Assembly (NCBI GenBank): GCA_002402045.2
Contig: NVUX02000003.1
Span: 1-58,121, forward strand
Origin: Paracoccaceae bacterium
Lineage (GTDB): Bacteria > Pseudomonadota > Alphaproteobacteria > Rhodobacterales > Rhodobacteraceae
Length of the DNA: 58,121 bases
Direction: 5' to 3'
Of this stretch, positions 27,995 to 37,729 are shown piece by piece. The notes under the pieces are model-generated. The model saw nothing but the letters and a program-made list of their open reading frames with translations, made no database searches and was not told where the DNA came from. Each line of letters starts with the position of its first letter. Position 1 is the stretch's first letter. Both the position numbers and the translations under genes were made by a program.

Positions 27995-29136
27995 CTTGCC
28001 TCCAAGGCTTGCTCAAGGTCGGCGATCAGGTCGTCGACTGATTCAATACCGATGCTTAGGCGGAGCAGGTTTTCAGGGATTCCACGGCCAGCACCTGCCA
28101 CGGTGCGCCGGTGCTCGATCAGGCTTTCGACCCCGCCAAGTGAGGTGGCCGGAATGAAAATCCGGCAGGCTTTAGCCGCCGCCAAAGCGCGCCCCTCAGC
28201 GCCATTCAGCAACAACGACATCATGCCACCAAAGCCGCCAGTCATTTGCCGCGTGGCAACGTCATAGCCGGGGTGGCTGGGTAATCCCGGATACAAAACC
28301 CGCTCTACAGCGGGGTGGTTTTCAAAGTGGCGCGCAAGGGCCATCGCGTTATCAGACGTCTGATTATAGCGCACAAAAAGCGTGCGCAGCCCGCGGATAA
28401 GCAGCCATGCCTCAAACCCCGGCAAAACTGTGCCCTGAAAGCCGCGCACGCGCAAAACCTCGTCCCATATCTCAAGGCCTTCGCGGGCAGAAAGCACACC
28501 CGCCGTCAGGTCTGAGTGGCCGTTCAGGTATTTGGTTGCCGAGTGAAACGAGATATCCGCGCCCAGCGCGAGGGGCCGCGTTGTGCAGGGCGGCGCTGCG
28601 GTGCTGTCGCACATCAAAATCGCACCAGCGGCATGGGCGAGGGCAGCAGCGGTCGCAATATCAGTGATAGACCAATCACCATTGGCGGGGGTTTCTATCC
28701 AGACCAGCTTGGTTTTTCCGGGCGTTATCGCGGCTTCCAGCGAGGCCAAATTTCCAGCCTCAAAGCTATCAAACCCAATAACCCCACGCGAGGCTTGCCG
28801 GTTCAGCCAATCAAGCCCCACATGATACATCATCGATTGCGCCACCACATGGGCGCCCATTGGCAAGGCCTCAAGCACCGCCACCGTGGCCGACATGCCG
28901 GAGTTAAACAGCATCGCCATATCACCGCCCTCAAGCTCGGCAATTATCTGCTCGCCTTGCGTGGTGGTTGGGGAGCCATAGCGGCTATAAATATACCCGT
29001 CTCGCTTTTCGTAATTCTCATCTCGCGCGAAGGTAGAGGCGCTGTGCATCGGCGGCACAACGGCACCGCTATCGCGGTCCAGCATATGCAGCGCCTGCGC
29101 GGCTTGAGTTTGCGGCGACAGGCTGTTGCGCTTCAT
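27991..29136 (-). CDS. PLP-dependent Cys/Met metabolism enzyme (gamma-synthase/lyase family)
   Basis: A fold-type I PLP enzyme of 381 residues. The cofactor lysine is Lys202 in SFHSATKYLNGHSD. The PLP phosphate contact is in SRYGSPTTTQGEQIIAELEGG with NSGMSAT, and VWIETPANGDWSITDI and MCDSTAAPP supply the ring Asp. The family includes cystathionine gamma-synthase, cystathionine lyases and O-succinyl/acetyl-homoserine sulfhydrylase. In the usual VDNTF-type motif this protein reads CDSTAAPP, so exact specificity is uncertain. It directly follows gpt (start one base after that stop) and overlaps the P450, so all are likely on one mRNA. Methionine or cysteine metabolism is the safest statement. 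Confidence 0.87.
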   Translation of the reverse strand: MKRNSLSPQTQAAQALHMLDRDSGAVVPPMHSASTFARDENYEKRDGYIYSRYGSPTTTQGEQIIAELEGGDMAMLFNSGMSATVAVLEALPMGAHVVAQSMMYHVGLDWLNRQASRGVIGFDSFEAGNLASLEAAITPGKTKLVWIETPANGDWSITDIATAAALAHAAGAILMCDSTAAPPCTTRPLALGADISFHSATKYLNGHSDLTAGVLSAREGLEIWDEVLRVRGFQGTVLPGFEAWLLIRGLRTLFVRYNQTSDNAMALARHFENHPAVERVLYPGLPSHPGYDVATRQMTGGFGGMMSLLLNGAEGRALAAAKACRIFIPATSLGGVESLIEHRRTVAGAGRGIPENLLRLSIGIESVDDLIADLEQALEAR

Positions 29137-29640
29137 TTAGTCGTTGCCTCGATATGGTTCTACATATTGCAGCGCCATGTCCCACGGAAAGAATATCCAT
29201 GTATCTTGAGAAACCTCAGTGATGAAAGTGTCCACCATCGGGCGGCCCATGGGCTTGGCATAAACCGTGGCAATATGGGCCTTGGGGTAGCGAGCTTTAA
29301 CAACCTCAAGGGTTTTGCCTGTGTCCACCAGATCGTCGATAATCAGAATGCCTTCGCCATCGCCAATAATATCAGCATCGGGGGCCTTCAAAACTATCGC
29401 TTCAGATTGCGCTTTATGGTCATAGCTTTTGATGCTGATGGTATCCACGGTGCGGATATCCAGCTCGCGCGCAATAATCATGGCCGGAGCCATACCGCCA
29501 CGGGTGATGGCCACAACAGCCTTCCAAGAGCCGCCTTTTGGCCCCATCTTTTCAAGCCGCCATGCTAGCGCGCGGCTGTCACGGTGGATCTGGTCCCAGC
29601 TAATATGGAACCCTTTTTCGTGTGGGAGGCGCTCAGTCAT
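29137..29640 (-). CDS. gpt: Xanthine(-guanine) phosphoribosyltransferase
   Basis: A 167-residue type I phosphoribosyltransferase of purine salvage, joining PRPP to xanthine, guanine or hypoxanthine. The PRPP loop is at 97-110 ([14 protein letters not shown]). [21 protein letters not shown] and [21 protein letters not shown], which closes on the base, match Gpt of proteobacteria. The start overlaps the fabI stop by four bases (ATGA). The product works in the cytoplasm or at the inner membrane face. Confidence 0.93.
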   Translation of the reverse strand: MTERLPHEKGFHISWDQIHRDSRALAWRLEKMGPKGGSWKAVVAITRGGMAPAMIIARELDIRTVDTISIKSYDHKAQSEAIVLKAPDADIIGDGEGILIIDDLVDTGKTLEVVKARYPKAHIATVYAKPMGRPMVDTFITEVSQDTWIFFPWDMALQYVEPYRGND

Positions 29641-30458
29641 GATTTCCGTCCTGTTACTACGTCAATATCGGGTGCGTCTTCGGCCTTCATGCCGACAACA
29701 TGGTAGCCGCTATCCACATGGTGGTTTTCGCCAGTCACACCGGAGGAAAGATCACTCACCAAATACATCCCAGCCTTGCCAACATCTTCGGTGGTTACAT
29801 TGCGGCGGAGCGGCGAGTTCAGCTCGTTCCATTTGAGAATGTAGCGGAAATCACCGATTCCCGAAGCCGCGAGGGTTTTGATCGGGCCTGCCGAAAGCGC
29901 ATTTACGCGAATGTTTTTCGGCCCAAGGTCCATCGCCATATAGCGAACACTGGCCTCCAAAGCGGCCTTGGCAACGCCCATTACATTATAATGCGGCATC
30001 ACCCGCTCAGAGCCATAATAGGTGAGGGTGAGGAGCGCGCCACCGTCAGGCATCATCTTTTCAGCCCGCTGGGCGACGGCGGTAAAGGAGTATACCGAGA
30101 TATCCATGGTCATCTTGAAATTGGCCGCCGAGGTGTCCACATAGCGCCCGCGCAGCTCTGATTTGTCAGAAAAACCAATGGCATGCACGAGAAAGTCCAG
30201 CTTGCCCCACTTGGCTTCGATCTCGGCAAAGGTCGCATCAATCGAGGCTTCGTCGGTTACATCGCAAGGCAGCACGATTTCAGAGCCGATGGATTCAGCT
30301 AGGGGCTTAACTCGCTTGCCAAGGGCGTCTCCCTGATAGGTGAAGGCCAGCTCGGCCCCTTGCTCATGGCACATACGGGCAATGCCCCAAGCAATGGATT
30401 TGTTGTTGGCTACGCCCATTATAAGGCCGCGCTTACCGCTCATCAGTCCGGAGGTCAT
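29637..30458 (-). CDS. fabI: Enoyl-[acyl-carrier-protein] reductase (NADH)
   Basis: Catalyses the last reductive step of each fatty-acid elongation round. The 273-residue FabI has the divergent SDR cofactor motif ([13 protein letters not shown], 15-27), [24 protein letters not shown], the catalytic Tyr and Lys of [19 protein letters not shown], and [16 protein letters not shown]. The start could be Met1 or Met6. It heads the five-gene coupled run (fabI, gpt, PLP enzyme, P450, mazG) and is divergent from pdxH, with about 125 bases between. Confidence 0.95.
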   Translation of the reverse strand: MTSGLMSGKRGLIMGVANNKSIAWGIARMCHEQGAELAFTYQGDALGKRVKPLAESIGSEIVLPCDVTDEASIDATFAEIEAKWGKLDFLVHAIGFSDKSELRGRYVDTSAANFKMTMDISVYSFTAVAQRAEKMMPDGGALLTLTYYGSERVMPHYNVMGVAKAALEASVRYMAMDLGPKNIRVNALSAGPIKTLAASGIGDFRYILKWNELNSPLRRNVTTEDVGKAGMYLVSDLSSGVTGENHHVDSGYHVVGMKAEDAPDIDVVTGRKS

Positions 30459-30584
30459 TCAATCACCCTTTTGTTATCGTTCCCTTGGTCTACGCCAAAG
30501 CCGCGCACCATTCAAGAATGGAAACGGCGGTGGCATGCGGCTTTCGCCTGCGCTAGGGTTTGTGGGAATCAGGAGGGGGCGGCT

Positions 30585-31196
30585 ATGGCTAACGCGAAGA
30601 GAAAAGGCATTTTTGCAGGGGATGACCCCTTTGTGCTGGCGCAAAGCTGGCTGGATGAGGCTTTGAAAACCGAGCCGAACGACGCGAACGCCATGGCGCT
30701 TAGCACGGTAGACGCGAGCGGCCTGCCCAATGCCCGCATGGTGCTGCTGAAGGACATCGAATCTGATGCTTTTGTGTTTTACACCAATTATGGCAGCGCC
30801 AAAGCGCAAGAAATTGACGCCACGGGGAAGGCGGCCTTTGTAATGCATTGGAAAAGTTTGCGCCGCCAAATCAGGGTGCGGGGGATGGTGAGCCGGGAAG
30901 ACGGCCCGCAGGCCGATGCCTATTACAGTAGTCGCTCTCTGCAAAGCCGGCTGGGGGCGTGGGCGTCTGAGCAATCAAAGCCGCTCGAATCACGCGGGGC
31001 TTTGCTGGGGAAAGTTGCCAAAATTACGGCGCAGAAGGGCACCAGCCCGAGGCGGCCTCCGTTTTGGGGCGGTTATCGGATCGTTCCACTTGAAATTGAG
31101 TTCTGGGCCGATGGGGCCTATCGGTTGCACGACCGGTTTAAATGGCATAGGTTACACCTATCAGACGATTGGATCGTCGATCGCCTCAATCCCTAG
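30585..31196 (+). CDS. pdxH: Pyridoxamine 5'-phosphate oxidase
   Basis: ATG 30585 is clear: AGGAGGGGG ends about 6 bases upstream. The frame is open for 75 codons before it, overlapping the fabI promoter region, and those codons are ignored. The 203-residue FMN enzyme oxidises pyridoxamine or pyridoxine phosphate to PLP. Signatures are [72 protein letters not shown] and the C-terminal [10 protein letters not shown] with WIVDRLNP. It supplies cofactor for PLP enzymes such as the one encoded divergently. Confidence 0.95.
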   Translation: MANAKRKGIFAGDDPFVLAQSWLDEALKTEPNDANAMALSTVDASGLPNARMVLLKDIESDAFVFYTNYGSAKAQEIDATGKAAFVMHWKSLRRQIRVRGMVSREDGPQADAYYSSRSLQSRLGAWASEQSKPLESRGALLGKVAKITAQKGTSPRRPPFWGGYRIVPLEIEFWADGAYRLHDRFKWHRLHLSDDWIVDRLNP

Positions 31197-31393
31197 GCGC
31201 TTATCCGCGCAGTTATCTGTAAAATACTTCGCGAATGTAATTATTATATTGAAAAATAGCACAAAACTGCTGTTTAGTAGCGCGAGTGTGCTTGATTAGC
31301 TGTTAAATTTGTAACATTATTAACCAAATGGAAAACAATGCTTGTGGACGTATGTGAGGTCAAAGGGCCCGCGACTTTCGCTGGAAGGACAGA

Positions 31394-31900
31394 ATGAAAA
31401 AAGGCCAGGTTAAATGGTTTGACGCCGCTAAGGGGTATGGCTTCCTTGTTGCTGACGATGACCAAGGGGATATCCTTTTGCACGCGAATGTGCTGCGCAA
31501 TTTCGGACGAGGCTCTATAGCCGAAGGCTCGATGGTTTCGTTTAGTGTGCAGCAAACAGACCGGGGGCGTCAGGCTTCCGAGATTTTTGAAATCGTTGCT
31601 CCTGTTGAAGCCGCAACCAGCGAGGAGTCCGAAGACGCCCTCATTGAGCTGCCAAAGGTTGACGGCGTGCCGCTGGAGCCGGCGCGAATCAAATGGTTTG
31701 ATAAAACCAAAGGCTTTGGTTTTGCCAATACTTACGGATCTGCCGAGGACATATTCTTGCATCTGGAAGTTATGCGGCAATACGGGTTTTCTGATCTGTC
31801 GCCTGGTGAGGCCATTTCTGTGCAGGTTATTGATGGCCCGCGTGGCCGTATGGCGGGTGCCATCTATTCATGGGATAAGCCACTTGAAGCAAGGGGCTAG
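31394..31900 (+). CDS. Double cold-shock-domain protein
   Basis: A 168-residue protein with two cold-shock domains joined by an acidic linker (SEESEDALIELPK). Domain 1 (about 1-68) has GQVKWFDAAKGYGFLVADD and DILLHANVLR; domain 2 (about 95-160) has ARIKWFDKTKGFGFANTYG and DIFLHLEVMRQYG. Both RNP1 (KGYGFL, KGFGF) and RNP2 (ILLH, IFLH) motifs are present, so each should bind single-stranded nucleic acid. Two-domain Csp proteins are characteristic of alphaproteobacteria. GGAAGGACAG forms the ribosome site. It is followed after 3 bases by the DUF192 gene, a pairing common in this group. Confidence 0.93.
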   Translation: MKKGQVKWFDAAKGYGFLVADDDQGDILLHANVLRNFGRGSIAEGSMVSFSVQQTDRGRQASEIFEIVAPVEAATSEESEDALIELPKVDGVPLEPARIKWFDKTKGFGFANTYGSAEDIFLHLEVMRQYGFSDLSPGEAISVQVIDGPRGRMAGAIYSWDKPLEARG

Positions 31901-31903
31901 CGC

Positions 31904-32374
31904 GTGCTTCTAAAGGGCTTTCTTTTTGCGACCCTCATTTTTGGGGCAGCAAGCGCTAGCGCTGGCAGCTGTAGTGACACCACCATCGAGATTCGCCAAA
32001 ATGGGGTGCTGGCTCAGTTTGATATTGAGCTAGCGGTGACAGCCGCAGAACAGGCTCAAGGGCTTATGTTCCGAGAATCTATGCCGCAGTTTAACGGCAT
32101 GCTTTTTATCAATGAGCGCCCGCGTCGGGTGTCTTTCTGGATGAAAAACACTCTGATTTCATTAGATATACTGTTTATTGATGAAACAGGCGTGGTGCAA
32201 ACCCTTAAGCATAGCGCAACACCGCTCGACACAACGTCGATTCCCGGTGGAGACAACATTCAATATGTTTTGGAAATAAATGGCGGATTGGCCAATCTGC
32301 TTGGCCTCTCAGCGGGGGCAGAACTCCGCTATATTGGCTTTGACCAAGAAAATGCAATTTGGCTCTGCGAATAG
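31904..32374 (+). CDS. DUF192 family exported protein
   Basis: Starts at GTG 31904, three bases after the cold-shock gene stop, so it is probably translationally linked. The 156-residue product has a signal peptide (to about SASAG). The DUF192 domain follows: FDIELAVTAAEQAQGLMFRESMP, GMLFINERPRRVSFWMKNTLISLDILFID and YVLEINGGLANLLGL. The family is a small beta-barrel of unknown role found in bacteria and archaea. A weak hairpin (AGCGA-TTTT-TCGCT, 32373-32386) at the stop codon might act as a terminator. Confidence 0.9.
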   Translation: MLLKGFLFATLIFGAASASAGSCSDTTIEIRQNGVLAQFDIELAVTAAEQAQGLMFRESMPQFNGMLFINERPRRVSFWMKNTLISLDILFIDETGVVQTLKHSATPLDTTSIPGGDNIQYVLEINGGLANLLGLSAGAELRYIGFDQENAIWLCE

Positions 32375-32426
32375 CGATTTTTCGCTTTTCATTCCCCGCG
32401 TTACCCTCTATCTGATGGCCCAAGGT

Positions 32427-32503
32427 CGGGGCGTGGCGCAGCCTGGTAGCGCGGCGGTTTTGGGTACCGTAGGTCGTAGGTTCGAATCCTATCGCCCCGA
32501 CCA
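32427..32503 (+). tRNA. tRNA-Pro (UGG)
   Basis: CGGGGCG (32427-32433) pairs with CGCCCCG (32493-32499), followed by A and an encoded CCA. The D-arm is GCGCAGCCTGGTAGCGC. The anticodon loop TTTGGGT contains TGG, with G37 as in proline tRNAs, and the T-arm carries GGTTCGAATCC. The cloverleaf is complete, with no intron. Confidence 0.97.
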
Positions 32504-32668
32504 GTTTCATACATATCGGTATACAATCAGCGCGAAAGCGCGGTGTAACACATTCAGGTTTTAATGATTCTCATTCGGAGACCTTGAAGCTGTTTTTTAA
32601 CCTTCTGCGCAAAGCTTTTGAAAACACGAAGATTTCCTAAATCGGCCCTTGGGGAAGGTTTCGGTTCC

Positions 32669-32685
32669 TTGGGGAATTTCCCCAA
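32669..32685. repeat. Inverted repeat in the region before nrdJ
   Basis: TTGGGGAA-T-TTCCCCAA is a perfect 8-base inverted repeat, and a further TTGGGGAA half-site lies just upstream (32649-32656). It lies about 250 bases before nrdJ. The region 32504-32931 between tRNA-Pro and nrdJ contains no protein gene. The half-site spacing suggests a protein-binding cluster, but no regulator is recognised. Confidence 0.4.
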
Positions 32686-32757
32686 AATCTTAACTTTTCG
32701 AATCTTGTTGCCAAAACAACGTCAACAAATTTATCCGTAAAAATTGCAAATAAAGCA

Positions 32758-32845
32758 TTTGACGGGAGGGCCTCCCATACTGCAATTAGGGTCTATATTC
32801 ACTAAGGCTACTATATATAGTGCTGATGGGGCAAAACCCCCAGCA
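32758..32845 (+). promoter_or_regulatory. nrdJ control region with candidate NrdR box
   Basis: TTTGACG near 32758 could be a -35 element. GGGAGG-G-CCTCCC (32764-32776) is a compact inverted repeat. ACTATATATAGT (32810-32821) is a perfect palindrome and resembles the centre of the NrdR box (consensus ACACTATATATAGTGT from memory); a weaker half-match, GTCTATATTCAC, lies 19 bases upstream (32791-32802). TGCTGATGGGG-CAAAA-CCCCCAGCA (32821-32845) can fold as a leader hairpin. NrdR normally represses ribonucleotide reductase genes, which fits the gene downstream. Confidence 0.5.
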
Positions 32846-32931
32846 TCGGGTACGTGTCACCAAATATAGGCAATAGTGGCTTTTATAACAAAATACCCTT
32901 GAGCAGGGCATACAAATAAGGCTGGGACAGT

Positions 32932-35900
32932 ATGAAGATTGATCGCAAATTTACTTCGGTAAAATCCGGCGCCTATGGGGCGCTTTCCTTCACCAAACGC
33001 AATTCAGAGATTCGCAATCCTGATGGCAGCATTGTGTTTGCGCTGAGCGATATGGAAGTGCCCGAGGGATTTTCGCAGGTCGCGGCTGATGTGTTGGCCC
33101 AAAAGTATTTTCGCAAGGCCGGCGTGCCTGTAGCTACCAAAACCGTGGCTGAAAAAGGCATCCCTGAATTCTTGTGGCGCTCTGTGCCAGATGAGGCCGC
33201 GCTGGCGGCACTGCCAGAGGGCGCGCGCTATGGCTCTGAAATCTCCGCCAAGCAGGTGTTTGACCGCCTCGTAGGGGCGTGGTGCTATTGGGGTTGGAAG
33301 GGTGGCCACTTTACCACCGAGGCCGACGCCAAAGCTTATTTTGACGAAATGCGCTATATGCTGGCCGCGCAGATGGCCGCACCCAATTCTCCGCAGTGGT
33401 TTAACACCGGCCTGCACTGGGCTTACGGCATCGAAGGCCCCGCTCAGGGTCACCACTATGTGGATTTCGAAACAGGCAAGCTGACCAAATCCATCAATTC
33501 ATATGAGCACCCGCAGCCCCATGCCTGCTTCATTCAATCCGTGGCCGATGACCTGGTGAATGAGGGCGGCATTATGGATCTTTGGACCCGCGAAGCGCGG
33601 CTGTTCAAATATGGCTCTGGCACCGGCACCAACTTTTCTAGCCTTCGGGCATCCAATGAAACGCTGGGCGGCGGCGGTAAATCCTCCGGCTTGATGTCGT
33701 TCCTCAAAATCGGTGACCGTGCGGCGGGGGCTATCAAATCTGGTGGCACCACGCGGCGGGCAGCCAAGATGGTGATTGTTGATGTGGACCACCCTGATAT
33801 TGAGGAATTCATCAACTGGAAAGTGATCGAGGAGCAAAAGGTTGCTTCATTGGTGGCTGGTTCCAAAATGCACGAGCAGCAGCTTAACCTAATTTTCGGA
33901 GCAATCCGTAAATGGGATGGGGCTGAAGATGATGCCTTTGATCCTCGTAAAAACAACGCCTTGAAGGACGCCATTAAAGGCGCCCGCAAGGTGATGATCC
34001 CTGAAACCTATGTGAAGCGCGTGCTGCAATATGCACAGCAGGGTTTCACCTCCATCGAGTTCCCCACCTATGATACCGACTGGGATAGCGATGCTTATCT
34101 CAGTGTTTCGGGGCAGAACTCCAACAACACCGTGCGCGTAACCGACGCCTTCCTTCAGGCTGTAAAAGATGATGCCGATTGGGAGCTTTTGCGCCGCACC
34201 GATGGCAAAGTGGCCCAAACCATTAAGGCGCGCGACCTGTGGGACCAAGTTGGCCATGCGGCATGGGCTTCGGCTGATCCGGGCATCCAATACCATGACA
34301 CCATCAACGCGTGGCATACCTGCCCCGAAGATGGCGAAATTCGCGGCTCCAATCCTTGCTCGGAATACATGTTCCTTGACGATACCGCCTGTAACCTCGC
34401 CAGCATGAACCTGCTGAAGTTCCTGAAAGACGGCAGCTTTGATGCGGCATCCTATATGCACGCCACCAAGCTCTGGACCGTTACGCTGGAAATTTCGGTG
34501 CTGATGGCACAGTTCCCGTCGGCCCGGATTGCCGAGCGCAGCTATAAATTCCGCACCCTTGGTCTTGGTTATGCCAATATCGGCGGGTTGCTGATGAATA
34601 TGGGCTTCAGCTACGATTCTGATGAGGGCAGGGCGCTTACGGGTGTGCTCACCGCGATCATGACCGGCGTTTCTTATAAAACCTCGGCCGAAATGGCGGC
34701 GGAACTTGGGCCATTTTCGGGCTATGCCAAAAATGCCGAGCACATGCTGCGGGTAATCCGCAATCACAAGCGCGCGGCTTATGGCGAAACGGCTGGCTAT
34801 GAAGGCCTCGCCGTGCCCCCCGTGCCGTTGGACCATGATAACTGCCCCGATGGCCGCCTGCTGAACCTCGCGCATAAGGCGTGGGACGAGGCGCTGGCGC
34901 TTGGCGAAAAGCACGGCTATCGCAATGCGCAGGTTTCGGTGATTGCGCCTACGGGCACCATCGGGCTGGTGATGGATTGTGATACCACCGGCATCGAGCC
35001 TGATTTCGCGCTGGTGAAATTCAAGAAGCTCGCGGGCGGTGGTTATTTCAAAATCATCAACCAATCGGTGCCGGCGGCCTTGGTTAAGCTCGGCTATAAG
35101 CCTGCACAAATCGAAGAGATTATTGCCTATGCCGTGGGCCATGGCTCCATCGGCAATGCCCCGGGCATTAACACCACCAGCCTGCTTGGGCATGGGTTTG
35201 GCGAGGAAGAACTGGGCAAAATTGAAGCCGCGCTGGCGTCGGCTTTTGACCTGCGCTTTATCTTCAACCAATGGACACTGGGCGCAGATTTCTGCACCGG
35301 CGCGCTTGGCATTCCTGAAGAAAAGCTGAACGATGCCAGCTTTGATTTGCTCAACCACCTTGGCTACTCGAAAGAGCAGATTGAGGCGGCAAACCTGCAC
35401 GCCATTGGTACAATGACGCTGGAAAACGCGCCCTACCTGAAAAAAGAGCATTACAGTGTGTTTGACTGTGCAAATACCTGCGGCAAAACCGGCAAGCGGT
35501 ATCTGTCTGTTGATAGCCACATTAAAATTATGGCCGCAGCCCAGAGCTTTATTTCGGGCGCGATTTCAAAAACCATCAACATGCCAAATGACGCCACCAT
35601 TGAGGACTGTAAAGCCGCTTATGAAAGCAGCTGGGCGCTCGGGGTGAAGGCCAATGCGCTTTATCGCGATGGCTCCAAACTCAGCCAGCCGCTTTCCAGC
35701 GCGTTGATTGAAGAGGATGACCTTGACGACCTCGCTGACGCGCCGATGACCGATCGCGTGGCGGTTCTGGCCGAGAAGATTGTTGAAAAAGTGATCATCA
35801 AAGAAGTGATGCGTGGACGGGAAAAACTACCGCATCGCCGGAAGGGCTATACGCAAAAAGCGGTTGTGGGCGGGCACAAGGTTTACCTACGGACCGGCGA

Positions 35901-36531
35901 GTATAAAGACGGCTCTTTGGGTGAGATTTTCATCGATATGCATAAAGAAGGCTCCGGCTTTCGGGCGATGATGAACAACTTTGCTATCGCCATTTCGGTG
36001 GGCCTGCAACATGGCGTGCCGCTGGACCAGTTTGTTGACTCCTTCACCTTCACAAGGTTTGAGCCGGCGGGCATGGTGCAGGGCAATGACAGCATTAAGT
36101 CTGCCACCTCGATCATTGACTATATCTTCCGCGAGCTGGCGATCTCATACCTTGATCGCACCGATCTGGCGCATGTTGTGCCGGAAGGCGAAAGCTTTGA
36201 CAGCCTCGGGCGTGGTGAGGAAGAGGGCAGGCCCAATATCAGCACGCCAAGTGATGCGGCGACCAGCTCGCTTGATCTGATCAAGCAGCTGTCCTCTACC
36301 GGCTATCTGCGCTCTCGGATGCCGCAAAACCTGAGCGGGATACAGGCAACCAAAACCAAAAAGGTTGTGGTGGAGGAAACCGCCACCGTGCAGGTGATGG
36401 ACAACCGGGCAAAAGCTAAAATGCAGGGCTATGAGGGCGATCCGTGCGGCGAATGCGGCAACTTTACCCTCGTGCGCAACGGCACTTGCATGAAGTGTAA
36501 TACCTGCGGCGGCACATCTGGCTGCAGTTAG
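32932..36531 (+). CDS. nrdJ: Vitamin B12-dependent ribonucleotide reductase (class II)
   Basis: A 1199-residue adenosylcobalamin-dependent enzyme that reduces ribonucleotides and supplies dNTPs with or without oxygen. The barrel has [70 protein letters not shown] and [21 protein letters not shown]. The C-terminus carries a Zn-ribbon-like tail (CGECG, then CMKCNTCG) typical of the long NrdJ form. No nrdAB partner is nearby, so this may be the cell's main reductase, making growth B12-dependent. A weak GGCTGGGACAGT precedes the ATG. A strong terminator follows at 36626. Confidence 0.96.
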   Translation: MKIDRKFTSVKSGAYGALSFTKRNSEIRNPDGSIVFALSDMEVPEGFSQVAADVLAQKYFRKAGVPVATKTVAEKGIPEFLWRSVPDEAALAALPEGARYGSEISAKQVFDRLVGAWCYWGWKGGHFTTEADAKAYFDEMRYMLAAQMAAPNSPQWFNTGLHWAYGIEGPAQGHHYVDFETGKLTKSINSYEHPQPHACFIQSVADDLVNEGGIMDLWTREARLFKYGSGTGTNFSSLRASNETLGGGGKSSGLMSFLKIGDRAAGAIKSGGTTRRAAKMVIVDVDHPDIEEFINWKVIEEQKVASLVAGSKMHEQQLNLIFGAIRKWDGAEDDAFDPRKNNALKDAIKGARKVMIPETYVKRVLQYAQQGFTSIEFPTYDTDWDSDAYLSVSGQNSNNTVRVTDAFLQAVKDDADWELLRRTDGKVAQTIKARDLWDQVGHAAWASADPGIQYHDTINAWHTCPEDGEIRGSNPCSEYMFLDDTACNLASMNLLKFLKDGSFDAASYMHATKLWTVTLEISVLMAQFPSARIAERSYKFRTLGLGYANIGGLLMNMGFSYDSDEGRALTGVLTAIMTGVSYKTSAEMAAELGPFSGYAKNAEHMLRVIRNHKRAAYGETAGYEGLAVPPVPLDHDNCPDGRLLNLAHKAWDEALALGEKHGYRNAQVSVIAPTGTIGLVMDCDTTGIEPDFALVKFKKLAGGGYFKIINQSVPAALVKLGYKPAQIEEIIAYAVGHGSIGNAPGINTTSLLGHGFGEEELGKIEAALASAFDLRFIFNQWTLGADFCTGALGIPEEKLNDASFDLLNHLGYSKEQIEAANLHAIGTMTLENAPYLKKEHYSVFDCANTCGKTGKRYLSVDSHIKIMAAAQSFISGAISKTINMPNDATIEDCKAAYESSWALGVKANALYRDGSKLSQPLSSALIEEDDLDDLADAPMTDRVAVLAEKIVEKVIIKEVMRGREKLPHRRKGYTQKAVVGGHKVYLRTGEYKDGSLGEIFIDMHKEGSGFRAMMNNFAIAISVGLQHGVPLDQFVDSFTFTRFEPAGMVQGNDSIKSATSIIDYIFRELAISYLDRTDLAHVVPEGESFDSLGRGEEEGRPNISTPSDAATSSLDLIKQLSSTGYLRSRMPQNLSGIQATKTKKVVVEETATVQVMDNRAKAKMQGYEGDPCGECGNFTLVRNGTCMKCNTCGGTSGCS

Positions 36532-36625
36532 GAACAGGCGGGGAGGGTTGTCTGCTTGGCCCTCCCAACATTCAGGACAAAGGCATTTTATCGAGCGCTC
36601 AACGATGAGCCTGAATGATAAACTA

Positions 36626-36656
36626 GGGGAGTGGTTCGCCACTCCCCCTTTTTTTA
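36626..36656 (+). terminator. nrdJ terminator
   Basis: GGGGAGTGG (36626-36634), a TTCG tetraloop, CCACTCCCC (36639-36647), then a run of eight T. It overlaps the last bases of the convergent sigma-factor gene. Confidence 0.9.
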
Positions 36657-37160
36657 GATATCCAGCCATTGCAGCACAGTTTCATTGCTGGGCATATCTA
36701 TGCGGCTGCGCAAGGCCGTTCTTGCTCGGGAAATGCGAGACATAACCGTGCCAAGCGGCAGATTGAGCCGTTCGGCAATTTGTGCATAGCTATGGCCAAC
36801 TTTTATAAGCGTTAACACCTCTCTATGTGCAGGCGGTAGGTTGTCTATCCCGGCCAATACCTGCTGGCAGCTCAGCCGCTGGTCCGCATCGCTGCGCGGG
36901 TCTATAGGCTCTGCATCCGGGTCATGAACCTTATCGCGCTGCTTTTGACGCAGAAAATCATTGTGCAGGTTGCGCAATATGGAAAACATATATTTTTTGA
37001 GATCATCTATTTCCCCGAGGTGGCTTTTACGGTTGAGCAGGCGCTCAACTGTTTGCTGAACCAACTCCTCTGCGGTATCGGGGTGGTCGCTGAGGTAATG
37101 CGCGTAGCGGCGCAGCTCTGGCAGAATATTGGTAATGGCACTGGTGAAATCACTGTTCAT
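36654..37160 (-). CDS. ECF-type RNA polymerase sigma factor
   Basis: A 168-residue sigma factor with only regions 2 and 4. Region 2 (about 10-75) includes PELRRYAHYLSDHPDTAEELVQQTVERLL and KKYMFSILRNLHNDFLRQKQR. Region 4 (about 105-160) includes LPPAHREVLTLIKVGHSYAQIAERLNLPLGTVMSRISRAR, the -35 reader. No anti-sigma gene is adjacent. Divergently, 275 bases away, lies an EF-hand protein gene preceded by an ECF-like promoter, which suggests that it is a target. A 7-base inverted repeat (CTTGGCC/GGCCAAG, within 37164-37191) sits in its own leader. The start is ATG 37160 with GGAGGCC upstream. Confidence 0.92.
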   Translation of the reverse strand: MNSDFTSAITNILPELRRYAHYLSDHPDTAEELVQQTVERLLNRKSHLGEIDDLKKYMFSILRNLHNDFLRQKQRDKVHDPDAEPIDPRSDADQRLSCQQVLAGIDNLPPAHREVLTLIKVGHSYAQIAERLNLPLGTVMSRISRARTALRSRIDMPSNETVLQWLDI

Positions 37161-37341
37161 GGTCTTGGCCTCCGTGATTTAAGTGGCCAAGATGAGGCAT
37201 AGCCAAGCTTACGACAAGCTGGCGGAAAGTGGCCGAGCAGTATTTGGCCTATGTTATTAAGGGGAATTAAGCGACTCTTCGCCTATAAGCCGTGGCGAGC
37301 GGCTAGTTTTCGCGCAAACTTTAACACGCAAAATTTGGCGG

Positions 37342-37366
37342 GGAATAATAATGGCCTAACCGCGTC
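37342..37366 (+). promoter_or_regulatory. ECF-like promoter before the EF-hand gene
   Basis: GGAAT (37342-37346), a 16-base spacer and CGTC (37363-37366). This is the general ECF pattern (GGAA(C/T)-N16-CGT). It starts transcription about 60 bases before the EF-hand start at 37436. The match was found by eye, and the neighbouring ECF sigma factor is the natural candidate reader. Confidence 0.5.
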
Positions 37367-37435
37367 TCTAGGGGGGAAGGCCAAACAGTTTTGGCTTTCT
37401 GGGCGTTGAAGCCCGCAACACAATGGAGAAGACAG

Positions 37436-37666
37436 ATGAAAAATATTCTTATTTCAACCGTTACGATTATTGGATTTGCAAGTGCAGCACTGGCTTTTGG
37501 CGAGGGCATGGATGCCGATAATGACGGCGTGCTCTCCGAAGCTGAAATGATGGCGGCGTATCCTGCCATCACGCAGGAAATTTATGATGCGGTTGATACC
37601 GATAGCGACGGCAACATAACCCTTGAAGAGTGGACGGTGGCAACAGAAAGTGGCTTGTTGAAGTAA
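37436..37666 (+). CDS. Small exported EF-hand calcium-binding protein
   Basis: ATG 37436 follows GGAGAAG. The 76-residue product has a signal peptide (MKNILISTVTIIGFASAALA). Two EF-hand loops follow: DADNDGVLSEAE and DTDSDGNITLEE, each with Asp at positions 1, 3 and 5, Gly at 6 and Glu at 12. Such calmodulin-like mini proteins bind Ca2+ in the periplasm. It is divergent from an ECF sigma gene and has an ECF-type promoter. It may therefore be a sigma target or a calcium-responsive partner; no direct evidence exists. Followed by a hairpin terminator at 37687. Confidence 0.88.
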   Translation: MKNILISTVTIIGFASAALAFGEGMDADNDGVLSEAEMMAAYPAITQEIYDAVDTDSDGNITLEEWTVATESGLLK

Positions 37667-37686
37667 CGCCCAAAACCGCCTCTCTT

Positions 37687-37715
37687 GGCCCTTTGCCTAA
37701 CAGCAAGGGGCCTTT
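37687..37715 (+). terminator. Terminator of the EF-hand gene
   Basis: GGCCCTTTGC (37687-37696) pairs with GCAAGGGGCC (37703-37712), with one G-T pair, across CTAACA and is followed by TTTAGG. The T tract is short, so it is of moderate strength. Confidence 0.55.
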
Positions 37716-37729
37716 AGGGCGCATTTTCA

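Noticed and set aside
28516-29568. 350-codon plus-strand frame opposite the PLP enzyme and gpt
   Set aside because: The opposite strand carries two clear enzymes with intact motifs; the plus frame has no recognisable domain and no ribosome site.
32504-32931. Cobalamin riboswitch before nrdJ
   Set aside because: The region has no recognisable conserved B12-box core; only palindromes and hairpins are seen.
33889-35520. 543-codon minus-strand frame inside nrdJ
   Set aside because: It lies wholly antisense to a well-conserved ribonucleotide reductase and reads as a low-information shadow typical of GC-rich genes.
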